Positions 24,206-35,129 are shown, counted from the first letter of the stretch. The stretch: DNA of 64,000 bases from Cololabis saira (GCF_033807715.1 NC_084596.1:40875958-40939957), one strand, 5' to 3'. The notes: a model not told the origin generated them from the sequence alone. Translations and numbers: made by a program.

Positions 24206-25233
24206 ATATATATTTTTTATTTTTATCTCATTTAATTTAATACAATATATTTAACAGATTTTCTCTCATCTATGTTCTAAAATTAAGTTTACTGTCAAGT
24301 TCATGTCCTGAAAACCTGTTATCCAATCAGAATGGTCTGTCTCTATTAAGGCCCGGCAACACACATAGCTTGGAAGACCAAGCTATGTGTGTTGGTGTGG
24401 AGAGTGACGGGCAAATCCACCAATCACGGTTTGATTTCAAGTGGGCGGAAATAAAACTAAAGCTCGTAGGCCTTCATGAAGTTCCAATCTGTGCAGAGTG
24501 GTGAGAGCAGTTGAGAGACGGAGTTAAATGACGGAAGACGAGAGACCATTGCTTTTTTCCGTGATTATTTCTTGTCTCTGTGATGAGGTGAAGTCCCAGC
24601 GGTCGTGGTTCGCCACTGCTCTAAACAGATATCCTGCATGTTTGTGATGTTTCCCTACTTCACCACACCTGATTCAAATAGTTTATTGTGTATTGGATGG
24701 ATCCCCATTAGCTGCTGCCTTGGCGACCACTAATCTCCCTGGGATCCATAAAGTACATAAAATATTACATAAATGATAACATCTAAGACATAAATACATA
24801 CAGTCATACATTCCTAGCATAACTACACTCATAATCAGGTATCCAGAGCTGGCATTTCTGGTGTCATGGTTATGTCTGTCTGTAGTTTTTAGTAATTGGT
24901 TGAAAACATATAAATAAAGGATCATGGGGTATATGTGTGCTGGAGGGGATCACAGTGGGCTAACGTGTATCCAAAACCAAATACACTTAGTACACCTAAA
25001 TCTTTGCAAATATTTGGGTTTTGCACAAATCCAGGGGTAATGAAAACTGACTGATGATGAGGTTTCACGAGCACAGCCAAGCACACATATTGAGAAACAG
25101 CTTCCGTTACTTACCTCAGACATGATAACAGAACAAATGGAGCAGATCTTATGTGGGTATGAGCTCATAAATACTGAATAACATCCACTTTTACAGCAAC
25201 CCATGCGGAGGACAGAAGCAGTGGAGGCACATA
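24206..25233. other. Spacer with a perfect 17-bp hairpin and a probable LINE tail
   Basis: At 24357-24394, CAACACACATAGCTTGG and its exact complement are separated by AAGA. At about 24690-24760 the minus strand reads TTATGGATCCCAGGGAGAT and AGCAGCTAATGGGGATCC, which resembles a fish LINE 3' UTR. No host gene was recognised. Confidence 0.5.
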
Positions 25234-25965
25234 TGGCGCTTTCCCACTAGTACCTACTCAGCCCGACTCACCTCGCCTCGGTTTTGCGCTTTCCCACTAG
25301 AGGTCTAACGTGTCGAGTACTGTAGATACTTTTCTGTAACTATTCTGCCGAGGTTCTAAGGGCTGAGTGGGCTGTATCTGACATCATCACACTACAGGCC
25401 ACCGATTGGTCGGGGGGTTGGAGTCAGACGTCTGAGTCAGGAGGTGGAAATCAGAGAAAGAGACTCTGACGGATTCTTGTTCATTTTATTCAACAGGCAA
25501 TGGCAACAAAAGTCTGTTTGGTGATCCAACTCTGAGGTGCAGATGTTCATAAACCTGGTGCTGAGGAGAGAATTAAAAAGGGATCTAGACGATAAGGAAC
25601 GACCAGATCTACCAGGAGCTCTGTCTCTTCATAGCTGCTCGCGGCTCCAGCTGACTTTTCAGCAGCGGCCAGACAAACCCAAAAAAAAAAAGCGTTGCCG
25701 CTTGAAGCTTCTCTCACTCTCATTTTTAACTTGATATCAAACACAAGCCACAGACCCAGCAGCACATCTATCATCTCCTCCAGGTTCTACATCTTTAGTG
25801 TTGTTGTCTTCTCCGTTTAGATCACACAATCAAATACGTCACAGCAGCTTCACTCCAACCTCCTACTTCTGATCCAGGTGCTGAATTGTAGTGGAAAAGA
25901 AACTTGCCCAAGTTGAGTCAAGCCGAGCTGAGTTGAGCCGAGTAGGTTCTAGTGGAAAAGCGCCA
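25234..25965. mobile_element. GGCGC-ended MITE, copy 2 (uninterrupted)
   Basis: TGGCGCTTTCCCACTAGTAC and TTCTAGTGGAAAAGCGCCA are inverted ends flanked by ATA on both sides. It is collinear with the 6133 copy but lacks its LINE insertion and so serves as the empty site. It lies about 150 bases upstream of the CpG-island promoter. Confidence 0.9.
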
Positions 25966-26099
25966 ATACGGTGCCAATAAGTGGATGGTTATGTTGGGCG
26001 TCGCCCATGTGAACTCTGAACTTATAAAATGTATGAACACTTTGTGAATGTGTATATTCAACTTTGAAACGGCTCAGCTGAAAATCAGCTGTAATGTGC

Positions 26100-26250
26100 C
26101 TCCAAAAATGGCCGACCTGAACTACAACCCCCAGCATGCCTTGCGTGGGGGGGGTGGCGCCTACAAGCGGCGCGCATCCAATCGCAATGAGGCACCGATG
26201 ACGTCACCGCAGCGCGCGTAGGATCAAAACGCCGTGCTGCGCGTTCATCG
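26100..26250. promoter_or_regulatory. Probable CpG-island promoter with ZNF143, YY1, CCAAT and CRE-like sites
   Basis: Four motifs typical of vertebrate housekeeping promoters lie within 105 bases: CAAAAATGGCCGAC (26103-26116, YY1-like), ACTACAACCCCCAGCATGCC (26121-26140, close to the ZNF143/THAP11 consensus), CCAAT (26178-26182) and TGACGTCA (26199-26206, full CRE). CpG density rises sharply here and stays high to about 26.96 kb on the plus side, suggesting plus-strand transcription, though such promoters are often bidirectional. An ATG inside the YY1-like site opens a 37-codon frame (26108-26221), probably a coincidence of motif sequence. The gene served is unknown. Confidence 0.65.
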
Positions 26251-27440
26251 TTTTTTTTTTTTCTTCATTCAACTGGCGGGTCAGGACGTCTTTCTGGCTT
26301 CGGGCCAAAGGGACCACGGCCTCCCCCCCCCCAAAGGGGGGGATCTGCAGCGTGGTCTGGTCGGAGGATCAGCGAGGACCCGCGGCGCAGACAGCGCCGG
26401 CTGCATCTCTTTCCTTCTCCAAGATCCCATCTCCTTTTCTCCCCCCGGCTGGGGGGAGGGGTAAGGCCCGCATCGGACCGGGCCCGCTCCGTTGGACCCG
26501 CGGTTGAAGCGGCGGTCCCCCGGGGAGGCTCCGGCTTCCACTAAACTCTGTCCTCTAAGTTCACAGATCCGAGCTTCCGACGCCCACGCGCTCCCGGCAA
26601 CCAGATCGGGACACAGCTGCGACTGAGCGCTCCGACTGAACCCCCCCTCCCCGCTCCGAGCCCCTGTCTGCCAACCGCGCAGGGATCGGGGACGGACGGC
26701 CGGCGTCTCGCCGGCGTGAGCTCTCCCGGGGCCCGGACGGCCGCGCGTCGGCGACCGGCGCAGGGAAGCACGGCAGGAGAGACCGGTCCCCCGCTGCGCC
26801 TAGGAATGCGTGTGAGCCTCCGTTTTGGTCCGGAACCACGGCCCGGCACGAGGCGGCCCCGCCGCTGTCTAATCCGTTTCAGGGGAAGGGACGGCCCCAG
26901 TCGACAAAACCCGCAGGCACCCGATCCGGATCCCAGGCGAGACGTGAGCCCATGAGCAGTGATCAGTAGGACTAAGAACGGTTCAGAACTGTGTGAAGTC
27001 GGGATCCCTGTTTATCAGTAACTTAAGAACGTTGTCAGAGCTAAATCTGTGTTCAGAGCTGAGATTACATTATCATCATGACTGTTGTCATTAGTTTGTA
27101 GTCACCACTTTCTGCTAGTCATTCATGTTTTACAGCGCCGTTTCGCCAGGTGATCACCGTTTAAACACCGGGATCACCATCCGTTCTAATTGCACGTGGC
27201 GTGGTTACAGTCCCGCCAACTTTAAACACTGCAGCCACGTTTTAAACCGTAGATGGTCGCTGATATCATGTTTGTTATCGCTTGATTTCTTTTTCATTCC
27301 ATGCATTTAACGTTTATGTTTCATTTTATTGATTGTTGTTTTTCTTGTCAATTAATTGTTTTATAATACTTAAGTTCTGCCATCAGGTTTATTTGGGGTG
27401 TTGCGTTTATCATCTTTTGACACCTGTATGTAAATAAATC
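26230..27440 (+). other. Possible transcription unit: GC-rich first exon to AATAAA
   Basis: Downstream of the promoter-like cluster the DNA is very GC- and CpG-rich until about 26.96 kb. Donor-like sequences are GGGGTAAGG (26461) and GACGTGAGC (26944). Composition then falls to AT-rich, and an AATAAA follows in TGTAAATAAATCCTG near 27433. No open frame here resembles a known protein; the GC-rich frames on both strands are mutual shadows. It may be a 5' UTR exon of a gene continuing beyond, or a short noncoding transcript. Confidence 0.35.
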
Positions 27441-28319
27441 CTGATTGATTCTTAATGAGTGGTTGTTGTTATTTCATGCAAGATTTGGTCACAAATTGAT
27501 TTGTTTAAGCAGAGCCTAGTGTTCGGATATCACGCCTTCATTGTTATTCTGTAAGATATAGTAAGATTTGCTGTTCTGCAGGATAATTCAAATCATATGA
27601 GACTGATTTTCTGCTGTTTAGTTATCACAATTCCACCGGAGTAAGGCCCGGCGGTGGTGCCCCGACGAGAATTATCATTTTGATAATACGATTTGATAAA
27701 TAGTCAACTTTATTAATTATTAATAATATTCATTTATAGCCTTGGATAACTAATCAGCCAAGCTACCCGAGTTGCACAACAGTTACATTTGTTGAGGTCT
27801 CATTGACCTGACATGCAGTCCAGAGATTGGAGATTGGTCAGGATATGACGTAGATTACTGCGCAGCGTTCCTAAAGATGGTGTACATCCATCTCTGATTC
27901 AACACAGAGGCATAAATCACCTCTGATTTCACGGCTGTGTTATGAGTTTGTTGGATCTTTAGGTTAGCGATACACTGGATCAGAGATGTGAGAGGGTTTT
28001 AGTTACGTCTTGAGATGTTATAAGTGATAATAACAATACATTTGGTTTTTATGACAAAGGAAAGTTATTATGGGCATGCCAAGTATTGGCATGACCATAT
28101 TGCAATCATCCAGAATGGCCCAAAGAGCAATGTTGCTAGCATTTTGCTAACAAGCTAAAGTCGCAAAAGTCCGACTGCGCACCAGCGGGTGTACAGCATG
28201 ACCTTGCTGTGATGTGGAAAAAAAAATCCCCAAAAAATAAAACACGGCTGGAAAAACGAGAAAAAACATGAAAATGAAGGCGATATAATAGTATACAGGA
28301 AGGTTTCCCTTTTCTTATT
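27441..28319. other. Spacer, no gene recognised
   Basis: AT-rich, unique-looking; no supported gene, RNA or repeat ends. Confidence 0.45.
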
Positions 28320-29530
28320 ACTTTTTATTCCGCACTCTTTTTTTGTCCGTTAATACGGCCCGAACCGCAACGTGCACCCATGCATGCCATACATCATTGA
28401 ATGTGTCTCCATCGTGCCTCGATGGGCATTACTTTTCTCAGTCAAAGGGGTTACCGTGGCAACGCTTGTTGCCAAAAAGCAAAAAAAAAGATGAAAATTC
28501 GGACGCTTATTGCTCGGCCGAACTTTATCGTAGAGACATCGTTCAAACTTTCAAACACTCGGCCCGATTGGCACTAACGGGCCGTACAAACTCATTATGC
28601 CAATTATTACAGTTTTTGCGATATCGACCTTTCATTTTCTTTTTTCTTCCGTTTGATTTTGGACGCTTGTTGCTAGGCAACAGATTATCGTAGAGACATC
28701 GTACAAATGTTCCCCGACTCGGCACGCTGTGGACTTCAACATATTCAAATTTCATGAAGCAAGGGGCACGGTGGCGCAGCTGGTAGTGCAGCCGTCTCAC
28801 AGCAAGAAGGTCCTGGGTTCGATTCCCGCCGGGGACGCTGTGGGCGCTGAAGTGCGTGTTAGTTCCCCCATGACTTCAGTGCCCACACCCTGGGTGGGGT
28901 TGGCGAAAGGATCTTTCTGTGTGGAGTTTGCATGTTCTCCCTGTGTTCCCTTGGGTAGCTAATGGGAGCTACCCTCACAAAAACATGCAACAGTCCTGGG
29001 CTATACATGCCCCCTCTGGCCAACCGGGGCGCCAGATGGGGTGGGGAGGATCCGGCCAGAATAACGTGATCCTTCCACGCGCTACTTTCGGCCGGAGAAT
29101 CCTCACCCTGTCTGGTGAAAAGAAGCGGTCCATCACTCCTCAGGATAAGAAGGAGACCTGAGCCCAGTGTAGGGCCCTCCTTGGGTTGGCAGAGGGGAAC
29201 AATGCCCAGGACTGTCTAGGTATGAGCACTGGGTGATGAAATGGGTAAAAAATCGGGGAAAAAAAAAAGTTTTTTCATGAAGCTGTGATTTAAGGACATT
29301 TTTTGTCAAAATCTATGCCAAATGGCCCAATTCATTCAGATGGGGTTTTTTACCATGGTGACAAAAAAACCTATCCGTTAACGTAGCCTGAACCGGAATG
29401 TGCACCCATGCATGGCATACATCATTGGATGCGTCTCCATCGTGCCTCGATGGGCATTACTTTTCTCAGTCAAAAGCGTTACCGTGGGGACGCTAGACAC
29501 CAAAAAACGCGCCCCATTAATAACTATGTG
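28320..29530 (-). mobile_element. Fragment of the GGGCCC-type repeat, inverted and split by a SINE
   Basis: The segments 28343-28480 and 29380-29510 each contain GAACCG(C/G)AACGTGCACCCAT and ATGGGCATTACTTTTCTCAG, matching the complement of about 1270-1385 in the 634-1652 repeat. Here too the segment is duplicated. A SINE is inserted between the two with its own target duplication. Exact ends were not found. Confidence 0.6.
28761..29273 (+). mobile_element. tRNA-derived SINE with 10-bp TSD
   Basis: The head GGGGCACGGTGGCGCAGC has an A-box-like TGGTAGTGCAG and a perfect B-box GGTTCGATTCC (28816-28826). The shared core TCTTTCTGTGTGGAGTTTGC follows, then a long family-specific body and an A-rich end GGGGAAAAAAAAAAG. 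The direct repeat TTCATGAAGC at 28751-28760 and 29274-29283 is the TSD. The head is shared with the SINE at 4166-4394 but the 3' body differs, so they are different subfamilies. It is Pol III-type, with no protein. Confidence 0.92.
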
Positions 29531-30786
29531 GATCACAGGAATGAATGAAATGCAACCGTAAACACCTCAAACTGACATAGAACCACCCCGAACACAACCA
29601 CTACAGCCCCAAACCAAAGCAGCAAGAGGGGACGAATGGGCGGTAGGGCATGCCCATATCAAAATTTCCTGAAATTTTCTAGTTGTTATTATTGTGTTGT
29701 TGTTTTTTTTTTAAATTTTGGACCTTTTTATTTACTTCCTTCTCCACTGTTTACATATTTGGTCCACCGTTGCAGCTTCATAAATAAAGATGTGGTACGG
29801 TGCAACGCTGCATGCTTTGAACTCTTTAACAGAATGCTCATTACAACCATAAGAGACTTGAGACTTGACTGGGATTTGCTTAAAAAGCGATTTGTGGGCC
29901 TATCTGGCTGTTATCAGAATAACTACACAGCACCAACCTTAAACACACTGCTTAATGAAACATATTGCAACATTAGCCGGAGCTTGGAGACAGTTTCTGG
30001 CCGTTAATGTAAAATTAATGTTCACTCGATTGCCTCTGTTTTGCTCCGAGGTAAATTTGGAGCTCTCTTTTAAAGCTGAAGTACAAATAGTTTAACCCTG
30101 TTCCTTTTGGTTAAAACAACTCCTCATAACTGTAATTGCTTAGAAGACAAAACAGTGAGCAGCACAGAAGTTGAAGGTGGTGATTGATCCCACAAGCGGA
30201 TCCCTTCACAAACAATACGTTTTTCAAATGTTTTCCTCTGTTAATGTGAATTATTGATGATAGTAGCTTTAGAGACATAAATGACATTAAATGGCTTTAT
30301 AGATGTGGAGTTAGAACTGGGTCAGTCCATCTGCCTTCTCTTATTAGCAGCATGAGCGCGTGCAACTGTCATTTCCTTCTTTTCTTACACGCTCCTCAAT
30401 AAGAGAAGACTAAACTTTGCCTTCAGTAATGATGTGGCGGCATAAACTCATATCTATGAAAGTATAAATAGTTTCAAGAAAATGAGTCTCACTTTTTTCT
30501 GTTTTGCAAGATTGAAGAATTCTAGCCAATAAAGTTTTTCTTATCCCATTGACAGTTATTTTTGCTTAATATCTTCTTCTTCTCTTTTCGATTCCGTTGC
30601 TATCTCAGATGTCATTCTGCCAGTAACTGTTGGGGTGGGTTCTGCCACTGACTGCACTGGGGGGCATCGTAACAGTCCAGTAGGTGGGACATTGTCTGTA
30701 CTGCTCCACAGCTGCATGTGTCTGGTAGCTCCATGCTTTCATGAGTGCTTTGCATCTCCCCTGCTCCACTTGTAGTCTCTTGAGTA
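29531..30786. other. Spacer, no gene recognised
   Basis: Holds a plus-strand open frame of 123 codons (29636-30007) with no recognised domain; its N-terminal half is Tyr/Phe/Leu-rich because of T-rich DNA. No repeat ends seen. Confidence 0.45.
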
Positions 30787-31700
30787 GGGATGGGAATTGA
30801 TAAGATTTTTCCAATTCCAATTCCATTTTTGATTCAGTTTAATGATTCAATTCTTCGTTAAACTGAATCAAAAAAATCTCATCCACCAGGGGTGGTTTAA
30901 AAAGGGGGATCGGAGAGTGTGTTCCAACTATAGGGGGATCACACTTCTCAGCCTCCCCGGGAAAGTCTACACCAAGGTACTGGAGAGGAGAATACGGCCG
31001 ATAGTTGAACCTCGGATTCAGGAGGAACAATGCGGTTTTCGTCTCGGTCGCGGAACAGATCGCGGATACAAGCGGCCGAGATGAGTTTCCTCCGCAGGGT
31101 GGCTGGACGCTCCCTTAGAGATAGGGTGAGGAGTTCGGTCACAAGGGAGGAGCTCGGAGTCGAGCCGCTGCTCCTTCACATTGAGAGGAGTCAGCTGAGG
31201 TGGCTTGGGCATCTGTACCGGATCCTCCTGGACGCCTCCCTAGGGAGGTGTTCCAGGCATGTCCCTCCTCCCTAGGGAGGTGTTCCAGGCATGTCCCTCC
31301 TCCCTAGGGAGGTGTTCCAGGCATGTCCCTCCTCCCTAGGGACGTGTTCCAGGCATGTCCCACCGGGAGGAAACCCCGGGGAAGACCCAGGACACGCTGG
31401 AGAGACTATGTCTCTCGGCTGGCCTGGGAACGTCTCGGACTCCCCTCGGAAGAGCTGGAGGAAGTGTCTGGGGTGAGGGAAGTCTGGGCATCCCTGCTGA
31501 GGCTGCTGCCCCCGCGACCCGGGAACGGATAAGCGGCGGACGATGGATGGATAGATGGATTCAATTCTTTATCGATTCTCATTTGGAAAAAGGGAGAACA
31601 AACAGGTCGATTAGCATCAACTTTGTTTTATATCTTTGAACAAAAACTGCTTAAACAGTCGAGGCTCAGTGTTATCAGGACACCTTTCTGTTCTTTCCCT
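30787..31700. mobile_element. hAT relic (GGGATGGGAATTGATAAG), split by Rex3
   Basis: TAGGGATGGGAATTGATAAG begins the element. After the Rex3 insertion it resumes with ATCGATTCTCATTTGGAAAA and AACAGGTCGATTAGCATC, the same family as the 18713-19634 relic. Its 3' end is not identified. Confidence 0.6.
30856..31557 (+). pseudogene. Rex3/RTE-like retrotransposon fragment, internally deleted
   Basis: The first part encodes a reverse-transcriptase segment, GDRRVCSNYRGITLLSLPGK, then VLERRIRPIVEPRIQEEQCG. It then jumps directly to the C-terminal region (AEMSFLRRVAGRSLRD, LRWLGHLYR, RPRTRWRDYVSRLAWERLGL), so the catalytic DD region is deleted. The C-terminal part contains four near-identical units of about 32 bases with CCTCCCTAGGGAGGTGTTCC. 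The 3' end is the GATGGATGGATAGATGGAT tail typical of Rex3. A 12-bp target duplication GATTCAATTCTT brackets the insertion (30844-30855, 31558-31569). The 5' junction has an inverted copy of target DNA. Confidence 0.88.
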
Positions 31701-31826
31701 CGCCCCCTGTTTTGGTGTTCCTACTCCTGCTTCCTGTCCATCCTCCTGCTGCTACCAGAGCTGTTTGAGTCAGTGGAGTTTTACTCCTACAGCCCCTCCA
31801 ACGGCGAGTGGCAAAACATCAGAAAA

Positions 31827-31955
31827 ATGGCTGCAACTAGTCGGGGAAACTGTGGAAAAGACGGGATAACAGCCGATTGTCAGCTTAAATTAAAGGCAGT
31901 TGGACTTGACAGTGAGCCGTACAGTTACCAAGAACCAGTGGTCCATGGACATTAA
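31827..31955 (+). pseudogene. N-terminal relic of the plus-strand ISL2EU-like protein
   Basis: An ATG at 31827 opens MAATSRGNCGKDGITADC, then LKLKAVGLDSEPYSYQEPVV and HGH, stopping where the 43-bp minisatellite begins. After the array, the frame resumes (WPQIQFPDIYMYLISTPGKY, then TKQSLKAYKSLDAW, about 32268-32350). Such N-terminal sequence precedes SWIM/YqaJ-type nuclease proteins carried by fish transposons; this comparison is from memory. The domains expected downstream are absent here. The minisatellite expanded from inside this coding exon and destroys the frame. Confidence 0.6.
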
Positions 31956-32268
31956 TATTTGGTACAGTTACCAACAACCAGTGGTCCATGGACATTAATA
32001 TTTGGTACAGTTACCCCAAGAACCAGTGGTCCATGGACATTAATATTTGGTACAGTTACCAAGAACCAGTGGTCCATGGACATTAATATTTGGTACAGTT
32101 ACCAAGAACCAGTGGTCCATGGACATTAATATTTGGTACAGTTACCAAGAACCAGTGGTCCATGGACATTAATATTTGGTACAGTTACCAAGAACCAGTG
32201 GTCCATGGACATTAATATTTGGTACGGTTACCCCAAGAACCAGTGGTCCATGGACATTAATATTTGGC
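31924..32268. repeat. 43-bp minisatellite, 8 units
   Basis: Same unit as at 9524. Units 3 and 8 have the CCCC variant. One unit reads CAACAACC instead of CAAGAACC. Confidence 0.97.
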
Positions 32269-32468
32269 CACAAATCCAATTTCCTGATATTTATATGTAC
32301 TTAATTTCTACGCCGGGGAAATACACGAAGCAAAGCTTGAAGGCATACAAAAGTCTTGACGCTTGGTCCGACTTCAAGGCAGGATTTGTTGGTGAAATTA
32401 AAGTGATGAAGACACCGAACTTTATGATTTGACCTTTTAACGTTAACTACCCAAAAATCCAACATTAC

Positions 32469-32646
32469 CTGATACAAAATGGGAACAGCAAATCCACGTT
32501 TCGGTGCCTGGAATCCAGTTGTTTCTGTGAATTGCAGCGATCCATTTGTCTCTCTTAAGCTTATTTTTCGGCAGTCTGTAAAACGATAACACCGATTTCT
32601 TGCTAAATCTATGAGTACAGTCGATCACACAACAGCTCTTTCCCAT
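32469..32646 (-). pseudogene. THAP zinc-finger exon of ISL2EU-like copy 2 (open frame)
   Basis: The minus frame begins MGKSCCVIDCTHRFSKKS, continues with FYRLPKNKLKRDKWIAAIHR and ends WICCSHFVSG. These fit the THAP C2CH pattern: an N-terminal Cys pair, a Trp in the middle and a C-terminal C-x2-H (CCSH). THAP domains bind DNA, often transposon ends. A good splice donor CAG/GTAATG follows at 32468-32463, so this is a first coding exon. In copy 1 the exon is split by the TTAA MITE, and in copy 3 its N-terminal part is deleted. Only copy 2 keeps it open. The remaining exons are missing, so no functional protein is expected. Confidence 0.8.
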
Positions 32647-32795
32647 TTTAGATGTTTTCCAGTTGCTCAATCTGAAAGTTTACGCTGTCACTCAGTCTTT
32701 CTGCCACTCAGTCTTTCTGCCACTCAGTCTTTCTGACACTCAGTGGGCGTAACCCACTGTGAAGTCGCATCTGTGACGTCATGTGCATTCCCTCT

Positions 32796-33764
32796 ATATC
32801 TTTTTAATTTTCTTAAAACAAAAATGCAAAAATATCCAAACTTCTTTGGTGCAATTGAAAGAAAATCAATGAAGCCGTTTGAATATTTGGGGTTTCATCG
32901 TGGCTAAGGTGAGCAGCAGGATGTGGTGTGTGTTTTACTTCTGCTCTACCAGATAGCCTTGAGTGCATGTGATGTTCCAGGTTGTGACATTAAGAGTTAG
33001 TGCTCAGCGGAGCATATGGCGGACCATCACTCTGGTTTGTGGGCCTCTTAATTAAGCCAACTGTTTAAACGAGGCCACTGAAGGGAAGAAAAGGAAGAAC
33101 TGAATCGGGAGAAGAGAGCGGATAGTGCGTATGTAAGTATTTGCGTATAAATGGAGCGAGGTTGGGGGAGTCGTGGGGATAGATATGAGAGAACGGGACG
33201 TTATGTAATTCAGGGCTCTGCTTATGTAAGGGTTCAATAGTGTGAAGAGACTTCGAGTTCCCCAAATATCCATTTTCATGCGTGCTAATCGTTGTTCCAC
33301 TGACGTTCACGGTTGGTGGTTCCTCCTGAGAGGTGCCCAGCTTCCTCTGCTTGTCCTGCCGCTGGAGCTGAGACGCTGCACGCTGCGTTATTATCAGACC
33401 CGGGCCGAGAGGACAGCAGCTGTTAGACAGGTGCTTTTTAACTTTAATGAAATCAGTCACAAATACAGGTCCAATTTAAATTCATCTGCTTCCTTTTGAT
33501 GAACCCCTTGACATCCACATTTGTGTAAATTACATGCCACAAGATCCATCTGGAATAAAAACATCCCCGAGCACCATAACGGATTTGACATATTTCTTGC
33601 CTGGCAAAGAGGCTGTGCTGCAAATGTCTTACTTTTGTGAGTAAACTCAAAATAGCGTGTTACATAGCCAGTGACGATGACAGCTGTCAATCAAAAGACT
33701 GTGCTTCTAATCATGATTCAATTGTGGGTTTTTATAATTTTACCTGATGTTAGAATATAAAAGT
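32796..33764. other. Spacer, no gene recognised
   Basis: Unique-looking DNA with overlapping minus-strand open frames of 82 and 131 codons (33052-33460) that lack recognised domains. No repeat ends seen. Confidence 0.45.
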
Positions 33765-33962
33765 TACGGAAGAGTATTAGGGCCATGCAGGAGAAAAAAT
33801 ATTTGAGAGGGGAAATTTTTTTTTTGTGCACTTCGAGAAAAAAGTCGAAATGTTGAGATAAATGTTGAAATACAATTTCAAGAATAAAGTCGAAATTTCC
33901 CCTTTTTTCTCAACATTTCAACTTTATTCACAAAATGTTGACTTTTTTCTCAACATTTCGAC
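33765..33962. mobile_element. Foldback MITE, TCGAAAT family, copy 3 (3'-truncated)
   Basis: Starts TACGGAAGAGTATTAGGGCC and runs through the AAAGTCGAAATG units to CAACATTTCGAC, where it stops abruptly against a LINE sequence. The right terminus is missing. Confidence 0.85.
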
Positions 33963-34771
33963 AAGAACTTCCTGTCACTTTCCAGCAGTTTTTTTACTTT
34001 TTCATCTGATTTTGAATTCATATCCAACTAGACACAGTGGCAATCTTCATTTACCCATCTGTCGAACATCTGGTCATCAATTTAATATTACATTTAGATC
34101 CAAAACTCTGGAATGACTTGAATGTGTCGCTGAAGTCAACATTGTCTTTTACCTCTTTCAGAAAGTTATTAAAAAAACATCTTATTCTGTCTTAAAGGAG
34201 CATGAGGCTCCTTTTAAGAAATGAGACTCTCTAGCGCCACCCTTCTCCATGATGGCCGTCGGGGGTACTGCAGCCAACAGCGAAGCCGGCACGGGAGAAC
34301 GGGGAGAACGTGCATGCAGCGTCATCTGACGTCACATCCGCAGGACAGCGCGGGAAATTCCGGTCACAATTGCAGCACATTTTGCAGCACACAGCCTGTT
34401 CAAGGCAACGGAGAGATACACTAGAGGGCTCATTCTTTTTGGTTTGGAACGCTTCATCTGACATTATTACTAGAAACTTAAAACGTATACGAATTTTTTT
34501 TCATAGATCCTGCCTCAATCCTGCCTCATGCTCCTTTAACCTTCAATGTCTTTATCTTTAATGTAATCCAGACCTTGTATCCATTTTCCCTTTTATATTT
34601 ATAATTTTTCTTAATTTGTTGTACATTCTCTTTGTTATTTCATCACAGTTGTTGATGGGAGTGGAACTCTGTACAAGCCTTTCGGGCTTCGTTCTGTCCA
34701 TGCACTGTTTAAAAAAAAAAAAAAATTGTGCTAAATAAATAAATGAAATGAAAAGAAATGACTAGACCCAA
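33963..34771 (+). pseudogene. LINE ORF C-terminus and 3' UTR, split by a TTAA MITE
   Basis: A decayed frame reads NSYPTRHSGNLHLPICRTSG, the same C-terminal tail type as at 6616. The sequence is interrupted by the TTAA MITE at 34196-34535 and resumes with TAATCCAGACCTTGTATCC, GTACAAGCCTTTCGGGCTTC and an A-rich tail TGCTAAATAAATAAATG. It is 5'-truncated. A second copy of the same MITE starts just after the tail. Confidence 0.75.
34196..34535. mobile_element. TTAA MITE (AGGAGCATGAGGC), copy 1
   Basis: Ends AGGAGCATGAGGCTCC and TGCCTCATGCTCCT are inverted and both are flanked by TTAA (34192-34195, 34536-34539), which fits piggyBac-type transposition. It carries no transposase. It sits within a LINE 3' UTR. 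Confidence 0.9.
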
Positions 34772-34775
34772 TTAA

Positions 34776-35115
34776 AGGAGCATGAGGCTCCTTTTAAGAA
34801 ATGAGACTCTCTAGCGCCACCCTTCGCCACGACGGCCGTTGGGGGTACTGCAGCCAACAGTGAAGCCGGCACGGGAGAACGGGGAGAACGTGCATGCAGC
34901 GTCATGTGACGTCACATCCGCAGGACAGCGCGGGAAATTCGGACCCACAATTGCAGCACATTTTGCAGCACACAGCCTGTTCAAGGCAACGGAGAGATAC
35001 ACTAGAGGACTCATTCTTTTTGGTTTGGAACGCTTCATCTGATATTATTACTAGAAAAATTAAAAAGTATACGAATTTATTTCATAAATCCTGCCTCAAT
35101 CCTGCCTCATGCTCC
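34776..35115. mobile_element. TTAA MITE (AGGAGCATGAGGC), copy 2
   Basis: Near-identical to copy 1, 240 bases away and in the same orientation. TTAA is kept at the left (34772-34775), but the right side reads GCTCCAGTTCGG, so that TTAA has been lost or the end replaced by the SINE fragment that follows. Confidence 0.88.
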
Positions 35116-35129
35116 AGTTCGGGCCCAAA

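Larger units (their letters stand above)
31790..32795. mobile_element. ISL2EU-like transposon copy 2
   Basis: Begins within GAGTGGCAAAACATCAG, shared with copy 3 (47327 on), but the AGAGGG left terminus is lost. It then carries the plus-strand N-terminal coding relic, an 8-unit minisatellite, a plus-strand coding piece, the minus-strand THAP exon, tandem CACTCAGTCTTTCTG repeats and the right end TGTGACGTCATGTGCATTCC, CTCT. It has no TTAA MITE, so it shows the empty site for the insertion in copy 1. Confidence 0.8.

Noticed and set aside
26281..26955. GC-rich open frames of 76-102 codons as coding exons
   Set aside because: Frames are open on both strands because of high GC content; no known domain and no consistent codon bias. 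Kept only as a possible untranslated exon.
28763..28838. tRNA gene with A and B boxes
   Set aside because: It is the head of a SINE with a 10-bp TSD and a long non-tRNA body.
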